Assembly: GCA_030560485.1 (NCBI GenBank)
Contig: JAKTTS010000076.1
Location: 1-42,153, forward strand
Origin: Ascoidea tarda (nom. inval.)
Taxonomy: Eukaryota; Ascomycota; Saccharomycetes; Ascoideales; Ascoideaceae
Reading direction: 5' to 3'
DNA: 42,153 nucleotides
Shown here piece after piece: positions 28,308 to 37,564 of this stretch (position 1 is the stretch's first letter; each line of letters starts with the position of its first letter). Position numbers and translations under genes: made by a program. Below the pieces are notes generated by a model. It was not told where the DNA came from and searched no databases. It worked only from the letters and a program-made list of their open reading frames with translations.

Positions 28308-30572
28308 ATGGACAACATTTTCTCCCATTTGTTTGGTCTGAACAACGACTTCTTAACAGACTTATCGCACCCTCTTGTCATCATTGGAGGCCAAACTTAT
28401 TCGCCAGTCTCAAACGATGTGGACTACAATGACATGTTCGACGATACTGTGGTGATAAACATCCACGACAATGCAAATTGCGATGCTGGTGGTAGCGATA
28501 TCAGGGTGAATGGCACTCAAAACTGTGCTTCTGTTGAGCAAGTTGGCGATGTCAATAAGAAAAACAACAGAAAGTCCTTATCATTTAAGGAAAAGATCCA
28601 GCTCGGTTTTAATGATTTTTTGATAGTCCCATTTAATGAAAATAACCAAAAGAAGATAACTTGTTTCGATACTACTAATAATACCAATACTAATACCAAT
28701 ACCAATACCCTTACCAATTCTGTTTCCAATACCACTAATAGCTGTAATAACTACAATTCTGGCTTTAATTATAACAAAAACAAAAACAAAAATAAAAACA
28801 AAAATAGAAACGATAAATACCCCTGGCCAGACGATTTTCTTCAAGATGTTTACACTAAAATTATATTCACTTATCGAACGAACTTCCCATTAATTCCAAG
28901 AGACCAAAACTCCCCATACCCAATATCTCTTAGTTCTTTGTTTAGAACAAAGTTTTCTGCTTCATCTTTCGATTCAAATGGCTTTATAAATGATTGTGGA
29001 TGGGGCTGTATGATACGAACTTCTCAATCTCTACTAGCAAATACTTTTATCAATTTATATATCAACAGACCAAACGAAAAAACCTGGTTATTCAACTCAA
29101 CTGAATCCTTTAAGTCTCCAAAGGTCTTGGATTTAATTCATGAAAGGATCATATCTTGGTTTATAGACGATTTAATTGCTCCTTTCTCAATCCACAATTT
29201 TGTCAAACAAGGTAATTTATTATCAGGAAAAAGCGCTGGTGAATGGTTTGGTCCATCTGCTGCTTCAAGATCAATTCAATTTTTAGTCAACAATTTCCAT
29301 CAAATCAATTTGAAAGTCTACATAAGTAGTGACAACGGTGACATCTATGATGATGAGATCTTCAAATTAATCACCACTTCAAAGGATTATATTTCAATCA
29401 GTCCAACAGTTTCTCCAACTTTAGTATCTTCAAATAATAACACAAGTAGTAATGATGATAATGATATACCCGAACTTATAAATTTAAATGATGAAGATAA
29501 CGAAATTTTAAAAACTAAATCCTATACAATTGACAATTTAAATTTAAATATAATCCCAACTACAAATAATTCTAAGATAAATAATATAAATAACGTTCTG
29601 GATAACGATTTTAACACAGAACACAATAATTCATTCATAAGTAATAAAAATATTGATAAAAATGTCAACATAAATACTTATGTTAACACCAGCAATAATG
29701 AAGATGGTATTAATAAAGATTATATTAATGATGATGATACTAATGATGATGGTGATAATGAGGTGAAAAACGAGAACAATAACAATAATAACGCTATAAA
29801 CTTCCCAATAAAGATAACAGCCAACTCTCTAAACAATGGAAAATATCATACTGAATTACTAGAAAAAGATGAAAGCTTTGATAATAATGAAGCATTTGAA
29901 AAAATCATTAAAGATAAAGACGAAGATTTAGTCATAATACCAAATCATGTTAAAACTCAATCTCCAATACTAATCCTATTAGGGCTAAGATTGGGTATTG
30001 ACAACGTTAATCCAATTTATTGGACTTCTTTAAAAAAAATCTTATCCTCAAAATTTTCTGTAGGCATCGCCGGTGGTAGACCCTCGGCTTCTCATTATTT
30101 TTTTGGGTACCAGGCAGATTACCTATTTTATTTAGATCCTCATATCCCTCAGCCTGCTTTGAAAAACTCAACAAATTATGATCTCAGTCAAGACTCAATT
30201 TTATCAAATTTCAAATACGACTCATCAAACTTGAGTAACATTAATAATTTCAAGAAAGACAATTTTGACAACAGTTTAACGTTATTGTCAAATAAAGAGA
30301 TATTATCTGTTCACACTAAAAACGTCAGAAAATTGCATTTATCGCAATTGGATCCTTCAATGTTATTAGGCTGTTTAATTCGAAATTTGGATGAATGGAA
30401 AGAATTTAGAGATTTAATTACAACTGAAAAATTAGATAATATTCTTCACATAATTGATCAAAATGATTATGTCATATTAGATAAGTTTGGAACATCAACT
30501 TCAAATAATGTAAATTACAATATAATTGACTTTGATTCTAATGAAGATTGGGAAAATGTTACAGTTTCCTAA
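28308..30572 (+). CDS. ATG4: Atg4, cysteine protease that processes Atg8
   Basis: A 754-residue C54-family protease that trims the Atg8 C-terminus and later frees Atg8 from phosphatidylethanolamine in autophagy. The catalytic Cys is C234 in DCGWGCMIRTSQ; Asp and His are D610 and H612 in YLDPHIPQ. Between them are SAGEWFGPSAASRSIQFLV and LILLGLRLGIDNVNPIYW, typical of Atg4. It is far longer than S. cerevisiae Atg4 (494) because of two low-complexity insertions: an Asn/Thr/Lys run (about 124-170) and an Asn/Asp-rich stretch (about 375-545) inside the protease domain. The C-terminus DWENVTVS contains WENV, a good Atg8-interacting motif. ATG 28308 is the first in frame; upstream codons in frame lack an ATG. 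Two CTG codons lie at poorly conserved sites (28338, 29598). Confidence 0.94.
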   Translation: MDNIFSHLFGLNNDFLTDLSHPLVIIGGQTYSPVSNDVDYNDMFDDTVVINIHDNANCDAGGSDIRVNGTQNCASVEQVGDVNKKNNRKSLSFKEKIQLGFNDFLIVPFNENNQKKITCFDTTNNTNTNTNTNTLTNSVSNTTNSCNNYNSGFNYNKNKNKNKNKNRNDKYPWPDDFLQDVYTKIIFTYRTNFPLIPRDQNSPYPISLSSLFRTKFSASSFDSNGFINDCGWGCMIRTSQSLLANTFINLYINRPNEKTWLFNSTESFKSPKVLDLIHERIISWFIDDLIAPFSIHNFVKQGNLLSGKSAGEWFGPSAASRSIQFLVNNFHQINLKVYISSDNGDIYDDEIFKLITTSKDYISISPTVSPTLVSSNNNTSSNDDNDIPELINLNDEDNEILKTKSYTIDNLNLNIIPTTNNSKINNINNVLDNDFNTEHNNSFISNKNIDKNVNINTYVNTSNNEDGINKDYINDDDTNDDGDNEVKNENNNNNNAINFPIKITANSLNNGKYHTELLEKDESFDNNEAFEKIIKDKDEDLVIIPNHVKTQSPILILLGLRLGIDNVNPIYWTSLKKILSSKFSVGIAGGRPSASHYFFGYQADYLFYLDPHIPQPALKNSTNYDLSQDSILSNFKYDSSNLSNINNFKKDNFDNSLTLLSNKEILSVHTKNVRKLHLSQLDPSMLLGCLIRNLDEWKEFRDLITTEKLDNILHIIDQNDYVILDKFGTSTSNNVNYNIIDFDSNEDWENVTVS

Positions 30573-31829
30573 TCAGATTTCGGGATAATTTGATTCAGTT
30601 TGTTTTATATCGGTTCGATTTAGTTTGATTAATTTATTATAATTTTTTTTTCTATTTTGTTATTTTTCAATTTTCAAATTCATTTTTTTAACTCACTTTT
30701 TTTTCTTTGTTAATATCTCTAATTGATATTTAACCTATATTTGATGCAGGGTTTTTATGGGAAATGAAAGGTTATTCTTACAATAGAACGATTATAAACT
30801 ACTTTATAGACTTCAGTGTAGGAATAAAAACTTTTTAAGAATAGACGTCGTGACATTATACTTTTGTTCAGAATAGGGAGGTCTATTATTTTTTGATAAA
30901 AGGATAAACCCTTTCTAAGTGAAAATATAAAATGAAGAATAGATTTTTGATTTGCATCAAGAACTTCACCGTCTAATGCTATCGAAAAAAACACTTCTAT
31001 GTTATCAGATCATTATCCTGAGTTGAATATTTCTGGTTCTACTTAAATGACACAAGTGTAGATGCTGGTAATGTTGTATTTGATTACAATGCAGACGCTA
31101 AGGTACATTTTGGTTTGAAGAGTGATGCTTTAAGTGGATTGATTTTAGCATCTAGTAGCGATATTAAGCGTGGTGATTCTTTACAGACCATCCTTCAAAA
31201 GCCGGTTGTGTTTCCTCTTATACTCTTGTTTCTAAGCCAACTTGTTTTGTTATCGCTATTGTCTATAATTGTATCGGTTGTCTTGTTCGAAACACCTGTT
31301 GCTTCAGTCTTTAAGAGCAATGAAGCAGTTTTTCGTAACTTACTTGCTTTTTGATTTTCGAACACTATTGTTCCTGCTACTGTCTGATAAGAATCATCAA
31401 ACGCTCTTAATTGGTATTGTAATTGATTGCAATGAGTATCTCCAACACTATTCTTTACGTCTTTGATACCTTTCCCTGCAGGTATGTGCGTTAATAAACG
31501 TTTTGAAATTAGCTTTTTGTGCATGTGCAGGAAAAATCTTATTTTAGCTTGGATGTTGTTGAGATGAAAACCCTTATACAGAACTGGCAGGACAATTTCA
31601 GCTTCACTATTGTGTTGGAAATGGTACTTGTGATCTCTGATGCTTTTACGTGTTTTGAAGCTGGGCTATATCTCTTTTATTTAATATCCTGATCCAGATT
31701 TAGGCTGGTGCTATAATTTGATGTTGTTAATTTGATATTGTAGTTTTTTATTATATTAATGTGTCATTTTCCATTGAAATTGACACTTTCTTGAATTGCA
31801 AAATATCATTTTATTCATTATGTTTAGCA
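30573..31829. other. Intergenic region with unassigned open frames
   Basis: 1.26 kb between ATG4 and the Sfk1-like gene. The first 160 bp are T-rich, as in a terminator region. From about 30930 to 31680 the GC is higher and frames are open on both strands. On plus, a frame from about 31024 to 31354 includes NDTSVDAGNVVFDYNADAKV and GLKSDALSGLILASSSDIK, which looks protein-like. On minus, an ATG-started 109-codon frame covers 31195-31524 (MHKKLISKRLLTHIPAGKG). I can assign neither, and this may be a decayed host gene. The Sfk1-like promoter is at the right end. Confidence 0.5.
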
Positions 31830-32764
31830 ATGAAATATTTACCTAGGGCTAGAATATGGTTTATTCCACTAGTTTCATACATATCATGGAACCTTTTCTT
31901 AATCATTTTACTAATCTGTTGGGCTGTTCAAGAAAGCTTATATGATGAAGCTGCCGAAGAAGAAAATAACAGGAAGATAGCAACTCTTTACTTCTCATCT
32001 GCAGAACAGGAACAGGATCCAACATATGATGATTCCCCAGATGAGCGCCACAATCCACCATTTTTATTTGAGATGGCTTCTAAAAATTTAAACCCAATTT
32101 ATGTTGTTTTTTTTGCAATTCATTCAATTTTTTTTGTTATGACTTTAGCACTGAAAAGACTCCTCAAACAAAAAGCCAAGGAACCTGAGAGTCAAAATGA
32201 AAGGATTTCTGCTTATTTCTCTTCTTTTTCCAATTTTATTGCTCAAATTACTATTGTTTCCAATTCAATTCTTACTAAAAACAGCTTCTGGCTTGCTATG
32301 AGAATATCGGCTCTCATTTTTGTTGCTTTAATGGTCCCTTTTTCTGTTCTATGTTTTTTGAAGAATTTTCCTTTAATCGTCGTTTAAAAAAACTTATTGA
32401 ATCAAAGAAATCCTCAGATAATTTAGCAGAGCATCCAAATAGTTCGAATAATTCTAATAATTTGAATTATTTCTTTAGTATAGTTGATTCCAATAATTTG
32501 GCCATTCCTAATAATTTAAATCATCTAAATGATCTAAATGATTTAGAAAAATTATCTAAATTATATGCACGATTATCTATAACTTCAATATTAAAAGTTG
32601 TTTGGTTTATTTTGTTTTTTTGTTTAATTGTCGTTGTTATTGTTTTGCTAATATTTAGTTTCAATTCATATTGTGCGATATGTGAATGGGTTGCTTTATT
32701 TTTCTATCCATTATTATTTTTGATTTTTGCTTTTGATTTAAAATATTACAGTGATTTGTTATAA
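31830..32764 (+). CDS. Sfk1/FRAG1/DRAM-type membrane protein, split by a frame change
   Basis: Two overlapping frames together cover one Sfk1-type protein of about 310 residues. The first (ATG 31830 to a stop at 32387) has TM1 (FIPLVSYISWNLFLIILLIC), the family block FEMASKNLNPIYVVFF (compare the SDIA-type block of Sfk1), TM2 with LKRLLK after it, and a further TM. The second (open before 32351, stop 32764) continues with FEEFSFNRRLKKL, an Asn-rich loop, SILKVVWFILFFCLIVVV, and CEWVALFFYPLLFLIFAFDL, the family's C-terminal block. The frames meet at a run of six T (32354-32359); a minus-one step there joins them. Sfk1 acts at the plasma membrane with the Stt4 PI4-kinase; this one may be a paralogue. 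Sequencing error, real mutation or recoding cannot be told apart here. Confidence 0.65.
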
Positions 32765-33130
32765 ATACAAATAGATAAAAATAGATAAAACAAATACAAA
32801 TCTAATAATCTTCCAAATCTTATTCTGATTAACCTTCTCCACCTAACTTGCCCTTTTGGCCTTTTCCTGTAATACGCTTTTGTTTTGTCCCAAACCATAT
32901 CTCAATTCCTCAGAATAGCAGCAATTTGCTTATTTCTTTAATCTTTCCCTATCCACTCTCTGTACTTCTCTTCCTTCTTCTTCCTCTTCGGGCGCATGTG
33001 ATCCTGGTCCCTAATGCGCTGAACATCCCAGCCCGGACTGGGATCTGCACACAGCCATCTCCAACCAATCAAATCGAGAAACTCGTGTTGTTTTCTCTTC
33101 TCCCACTTTCCTTATCCCATATTCTCCAAC
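32765..33130. promoter_or_regulatory. COQ6 promoter region
   Basis: 366 bp, C/T-rich on the plus strand near COQ6 (CTTCTTCCTCTTC type). A GC-richer patch at 32990-33060 contains a near-palindrome, CCCGGACTGGG. No TATA box was recognised. Confidence 0.45.
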
Positions 33131-34591
33131 ATGTTCAAGTCTTCAAGTCAAATCTTCAGGTCAAACCGCCCAATTAATCTTCTAGTAAGGAGATGCTTAG
33201 CAACTGCTGTCAACACCTCATCTCCCCTTTTATCTGATATAACCATTGTGGGAGGTGGCCCTGCTGGTTTAACCTTAGCTGCCTCCTTGAAAAACTCTCG
33301 AATAACCTCAAATTTAAAGATAAATGTAATTGAATCCTCAAATCTTCGGCCTGTAAATGACTTTCATTTGGAACCCCCAGTCAATTACACAAACAGGGTT
33401 AGCAGCTTAACTCCCCAATCAATTGATAACTTGATTGAAATTGATGCTTGGAAATTTATTAACAATGATAGAATTTATTCTTATGATAACATTAACGTAA
33501 TTGATGGCGTATCAAATGAAAGATTGGATTTTGAACGTTCAGAAATTGCAACAATGTGTGAAAATATCAATTTGCAATCTGCTTTATACCAAAGAATTCG
33601 AGAACTTAACAATGATATTAATAACGATAATTTATTAAATATTATTGACAACACTAAAGTTCTTAATATTTATAACGACCAAGAAAATGAATGGCCGATT
33701 GTCCAATTGTCAAATGGGTCATTATTGAAAACAAGATTATTAATTGGCGCAGATGGCTCAAATTCACCTGTAAGAAAGTTTGCTCAAATTCAATCAAGAG
33801 GCTGGTCATATGATAAAAATGGACTTGTTGCAACGCTTAAATTGAAATATGAAGACTTTAGAAGTATTGCATGGCAAAGATTTCTTACTACTGGCCCAAT
33901 TGCTTTATTACCATTACCCGAGAACAATGCGACAATGGTTTGGTCAGTCGATCCAAGTATCTCAGATATGGTTTTGAAAAAATTATCAAAAGATTCACTA
34001 ATTTCATTATTCAATTCATTGTTTATTTTATCCCAAGTTGATTTAAATTATTTATACAAATTTATCAATTCAAATGAATATAACGAAAATGAACTAATTG
34101 AAGAGATTAATTGGAGAATTGATGTTCATAAAAACAAAATTGGCATTGAAAAATTTAATGACTCGTATCCAATTGAGATTATCGACATAGTTGATAATTC
34201 AGTAAACAAATTTCCTTTAAAATTATCACATTCAGATTCATATGTATCTAATAGAATTGCATTAATCGGCGATGCTTGCCATACAATTCATCCATTATCT
34301 GGACAGGGACTTAATATGGGTCAAGCAGATGTTAAATCGTTATTTAATTCTATTGAGATCGGTTGTAAAAGAGGATTGGACATTGGAAATTTATTGGTTT
34401 TGGAACCTTATTACAGTGAAAGATATCCGTTAAATCATTTGGCTTTGGGTATTGCAGATAAATTGCATAAAATCTACTTAACTGATTTTTTACCGGTTGT
34501 TAAATTAAGAAGCTTTGGATTAAATGTAATTAATAGCTTAGATTTTGTCAAAGATTTTATGATTAATCAAGTCTCTGGTCCTTCAAAATAG
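33131..34591 (+). CDS. COQ6: Coq6, flavin monooxygenase of ubiquinone synthesis
   Basis: A 486-residue mitochondrial FAD monooxygenase that hydroxylates C5 of the benzoquinone ring in coenzyme Q synthesis, working within the CoQ synthome on the matrix face of the inner membrane. An Arg/Ser-rich start with few acidic residues (about 1-30, RRCLATAV) is a good presequence. The FAD motif is ITIVGGGPAGLTLAASL (38-54), the DG motif LIGADGSNSPVRKF (near 206), and the second FAD motif GDACHTIHPLSGQGLNMGQA (near 380). RFLTTGPIALLPLPENNATM is typical of the family. ATG 33131 is the first in frame. Length matches S. cerevisiae Coq6 (479). Confidence 0.95.
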   Translation: MFKSSSQIFRSNRPINLLVRRCLATAVNTSSPLLSDITIVGGGPAGLTLAASLKNSRITSNLKINVIESSNLRPVNDFHLEPPVNYTNRVSSLTPQSIDNLIEIDAWKFINNDRIYSYDNINVIDGVSNERLDFERSEIATMCENINLQSALYQRIRELNNDINNDNLLNIIDNTKVLNIYNDQENEWPIVQLSNGSLLKTRLLIGADGSNSPVRKFAQIQSRGWSYDKNGLVATLKLKYEDFRSIAWQRFLTTGPIALLPLPENNATMVWSVDPSISDMVLKKLSKDSLISLFNSLFILSQVDLNYLYKFINSNEYNENELIEEINWRIDVHKNKIGIEKFNDSYPIEIIDIVDNSVNKFPLKLSHSDSYVSNRIALIGDACHTIHPLSGQGLNMGQADVKSLFNSIEIGCKRGLDIGNLLVLEPYYSERYPLNHLALGIADKLHKIYLTDFLPVVKLRSFGLNVINSLDFVKDFMINQVSGPSK

Positions 34592-34718
34592 TTTTTTGTT
34601 TCTTGTAAAAAAAGAAAAGAGAGATTAAAAGTAAAAGCAAAATTATATTTAGTGTACATATAGTATATTTATATATCGATTAAAGATTCAACCAGCATTT
34701 AAATAAATTGAGATAAAT

Positions 34719-35627
34719 TTAGTGTCTTATATTATCATACTTGTTATCATACTTATTATCATACTTATTATCATACCTATCAAATCTGTTATAATGCTTA
34801 TAATACTCGTCATCACGCTTATTGTATCTATCATATTTATCATACTTATCGTATCTATCATAATTATCATACTTATCATCAAAATGTTTTTTTGAAGAAT
34901 TATGACTGGATGAAAATGATAAAGTATCTTTGTGACTATTTTTGTGCCGACTTAAATCAGATTTATCATTACTAGATTTTTTCTGAGACTTTGAAGATTT
35001 TAAAGACTTTGAAAGTTTTGATATTTTAGTTGCATTTTTGAGTTTTAAAACTTGTTGCCTTTTGTACTGGTTCTGTTTTATTAAAAACATCGGGTCACTT
35101 TTATCTATTTTAAAAGCTTCATCATTATTTTGATTACTTTGGTCATTTTTATCAGTATTATTAGCAATATGATTTTTATTAGCTGGTGAATAAGAGTCTA
35201 GATTCAATAGTGTATCTATTGAAGCTACTGTTCTCTTTTTTTTAGTGTTTTTGTTATTCTTTTCTTTATTTAAGATTAGATCGTCTACTCTTTTTTTGCC
35301 GAGCAAGTAATCTTCATTACCATTATCACTATCATTATTTATACTGGTTTTCGGTATCTGAGAATTATCATACATCCAGTCTATTCTTTCAACATCATCG
35401 TCACCATTAGATGCACTGTTATTAGGATTAGTTGGATTGTAATAACGATTTTGTTTTTGTAAAGATTTTAATCGTTTCTTTTCGATTTCTATAGCAAGTT
35501 CTTTCTCTTTCTCTTTTATCTTTCTTCGCTCGTTCAAGGCTTCCTGTTCTCTTTCCCAGACCTTTTTTTGGTTCTTCATTAACCCTGGATGCCAGGACTT
35601 TTTAAGATTCAAATCACCAGGAGCCAT
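34719..35627 (-). CDS. CWC25: Cwc25, spliceosome first-step factor
   Basis: A 302-residue protein. Cwc25 joins the spliceosome after Prp2 and promotes the first transesterification (branching). The N-terminus GDLNLKKSWHPGLMKNQKKV is the family signature that enters the catalytic centre, followed by a basic helix (KVWEREQEALNERRKIKEKE) and DVERIDWMYD. The rest is a Lys/Asp/Asn-rich disordered tail. Its last 60 residues are unusual, made of Tyr-Asp repeats such as DKYDRY and four KYDN units. Length is larger than S. cerevisiae Cwc25 (179). It shares a 274-bp divergent promoter with MZM1. Confidence 0.92.
   Translation of the reverse strand: MAPGDLNLKKSWHPGLMKNQKKVWEREQEALNERRKIKEKEKELAIEIEKKRLKSLQKQNRYYNPTNPNNSASNGDDDVERIDWMYDNSQIPKTSINNDSDNGNEDYLLGKKRVDDLILNKEKNNKNTKKKRTVASIDTLLNLDSYSPANKNHIANNTDKNDQSNQNNDEAFKIDKSDPMFLIKQNQYKRQQVLKLKNATKISKLSKSLKSSKSQKKSSNDKSDLSRHKNSHKDTLSFSSSHNSSKKHFDDKYDNYDRYDKYDKYDRYNKRDDEYYKHYNRFDRYDNKYDNKYDNKYDNIRH
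34732..34779. repeat. 12-bp tandem repeat coding KYDN in Cwc25
   Basis: Four copies of TTATCATACTTA (with small changes) at the 3' end of CWC25, read on the minus strand as Lys-Tyr-Asp-Asn. Looser copies continue up to about 34870. Confidence 0.9.
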
Positions 35628-35901
35628 TTTGGGTGTTTTTGTTCAGTTGTTGGCTGTTATTTTGATATTTTAGCAATATATTTTGATATTTTGATATTTT
35701 ACCAGTATATTTTTGTGATTTTTTTTTGTGATATTTTGAAGCTACAAAAAAGGATTTTTTCTCCGAAAATCGAGGCGGGTAACTGCTTTTTTATTATTAG
35801 GAAGGCGAAAAAAGTAGGGAGGAAATTTCATTGGAAAGTATATGAAAAGACTCCAGCTTTGCAGTCAGATTTAAACAGTTTAGCCAAAACACAAGAGAAA
35901 C

Positions 35902-36267
35902 ATGTCATCTGCCAAAGCAGCTTCATTGAATGCATACCGAAACGCTCTCAGAGCCACGAGAATCGCATTCAACCAAGACATTGCTACGCTAGCTGCTTCT
36001 CGAGAGCAAATTCGAAATGGGTTCAGAAATCCCGACACCACCAAAGCTGTGGAAGAGCGAATCAAGCACATCGAGGAGATCTCGAGGTTTTTAAGAAGAA
36101 ATGTGGTGCAGGGCAAGCTAGAGGACCCTGAAAACGCACCCACCAAGTACAAGTTGAACATCCACGAGGAGACTGAGTTGGGAGACAACGACAGTGTGAA
36201 GAAGGCGAAAAAGATCTTAATGGACAAGAACCAAGGATGCTGTGGTGGATCCAGTGCCAAAATATAG
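35902..36267 (+). CDS. MZM1: Mzm1, LYR-type chaperone for complex III assembly
   Basis: A 121-residue mitochondrial matrix protein. Mzm1 holds the Rieske iron-sulfur protein Rip1 before Bcs1 inserts it into complex III. The LYR-like motif lies in LNAYRNALRATRIAF (9-23). The family blocks FLRRNVVQGKLED and YKLNIHEETELGDND match S. cerevisiae Mzm1 (123 residues) closely. A Cys-Cys pair and Gly/Ser residues near the end (CCGGSS) are not part of the known core. ATG 35902 is the first in frame. It runs in the same direction as TPT1, 277 bp further on. Confidence 0.93.
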   Translation: MSSAKAASLNAYRNALRATRIAFNQDIATLAASREQIRNGFRNPDTTKAVEERIKHIEEISRFLRRNVVQGKLEDPENAPTKYKLNIHEETELGDNDSVKKAKKILMDKNQGCCGGSSAKI

Positions 36268-36317
36268 AGCCTCGCTGTGCCTGTACATAGACCAGTAGCC
36301 AGTGTCAATAAACGAGA

Positions 36318-36345
36318 GGCTTCTGCTGCCTCTGCTGCCTCTGCG
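36318..36345. repeat. TCTGCTGCC-type repeat in the MZM1 3' region
   Basis: Three close copies of a CTTCTGCTGCCTCTG-like unit. The same word type recurs near 1831, at 16500-16525 and in the coding strand of the C2H2 gene near 39790. Confidence 0.7.
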
Positions 36346-36425
36346 ACTTTCGATTCGTGTTCGAGTTTCAAGCCCGAAATTAACTTTTTACCACTGCGAC
36401 GGACCCGAAAACAATACAGGGCTTG

Positions 36426-36432
36426 TATAAAA
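36426..36432 (+). promoter_or_regulatory. TATA box of TPT1
   Basis: TATAAAA about 115 bp before the TPT1 start codon, within the short MZM1-TPT1 gap. Confidence 0.5.
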
Positions 36433-36544
36433 CCTCCATTTTGCTGGTTCTTTCTTTATTTTCATTTTTATCTTTATCTTTAAGCTGGATATACTGCTTT
36501 TGCTGTCTCCATTGCCTCCATTACCTTCATCGTCTCCATCCACC

Positions 36545-37564
36545 ATGAGCTCCCGCCTAGAGTCTTCCCAATCTCTCTCCTTGGAAGAGATGCAACAGAT
36601 CAAATCCAAGTTCGACCAGTTGAAAATTGTAAGACAGACTGAAATAGAACGATTGAGAAGAGAAATGGAGATTCTTAAAGACGACTCCATAAAGTTTGAG
36701 TCCAAGTCCTCTTTGCTTTCCAGATCAAACAGAAACTCTCTTGCTGCTACTGAGGGATCTTCAGGCACCAGTCCTGACACAACACTCGAACTAGATTCTG
36801 ATTCTGACTCGAATCTTCGTTCATTTCAATCCTTGCAAAAACAAATCAACGAAAATCTTTCCCTTCTCAATGAGAAAAGAACCAGCAACAAATACTCGCG
36901 TTCTTCTAAGCTATCCAAGCTATCTTTTGAAGAAATTAGAGAAATGAAAATCTCAAAAAAATTGGCTAAAATTCTTAGACATGAAGCTGAATCTCTAAAA
37001 CTACCTATTGATGAAAAGGGTTATGTTCCCGTTGATTTAATACTAAAGATGAATTTTTTCAAATCTTTAGACGTTGATTTGGAACACTTGAAAAAAATAG
37101 TTGAAACAAACAAAAAACAAAGATTCAATTTAAAGTTTGATAACGACAAAAAAATATATTTAATCTGTGCAAACCAAGGCCACTCAATTAAAAAAATCCA
37201 AAATTCAAACCTAGTCCAACTAAAAAATTATCCAGATGATTTCCCAGATTTTATTATTCATGGAACTTTCAAATCAAAATGGCCCCTAATTAAAGAATCT
37301 GGCGGTTTAAAAAAAATGAACAGAAACCACATTCATTTAACTACAAATTTACCAAATTCTGAAAATAATTTCGTCATTTCTGGAATGAAAACTTCCTCAA
37401 ACGTCTTTATCTATATCAATATTAAAAAATGTTTAGACAACGGTATCATTTTTCATAAATCCTTAAATAACGTTATATTAACTGAAGGTAATAAAGATGG
37501 TATCATACCACTAGATTGCTTTGAAAAAGTTATCGATAAAAATGGTAATCCTTTGGATTTTTAA
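36545..37564 (+). CDS. TPT1: Tpt1, tRNA 2'-phosphotransferase, with long N-terminal extension
   Basis: A 339-residue protein whose last 205 residues are Tpt1. Tpt1 removes the 2'-phosphate left at the splice junction by the yeast tRNA ligase, transferring it to NAD+ to form ADP-ribose 1'',2''-cyclic phosphate. The catalytic Arg-His-Arg-Arg set is complete: R145 and H146 in ILRHEAES, R193 in NKKQRFNLK and R260 in MNRNHIHL. The NQGHSIK block and GMKTSSNVFIYIN are also present. S. cerevisiae Tpt1 is 230 residues; here about 130 extra N-terminal residues hold a predicted coiled coil (about 14-46, QIKSKFDQLKIVRQTEIERL), a Ser/Asp-rich linker and a second helix. ATG 36545 (CACCATGAG) is the first in frame and the extension is continuous with the domain. 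Confidence 0.93.
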   Translation: MSSRLESSQSLSLEEMQQIKSKFDQLKIVRQTEIERLRREMEILKDDSIKFESKSSLLSRSNRNSLAATEGSSGTSPDTTLELDSDSDSNLRSFQSLQKQINENLSLLNEKRTSNKYSRSSKLSKLSFEEIREMKISKKLAKILRHEAESLKLPIDEKGYVPVDLILKMNFFKSLDVDLEHLKKIVETNKKQRFNLKFDNDKKIYLICANQGHSIKKIQNSNLVQLKNYPDDFPDFIIHGTFKSKWPLIKESGGLKKMNRNHIHLTTNLPNSENNFVISGMKTSSNVFIYINIKKCLDNGIIFHKSLNNVILTEGNKDGIIPLDCFEKVIDKNGNPLDF

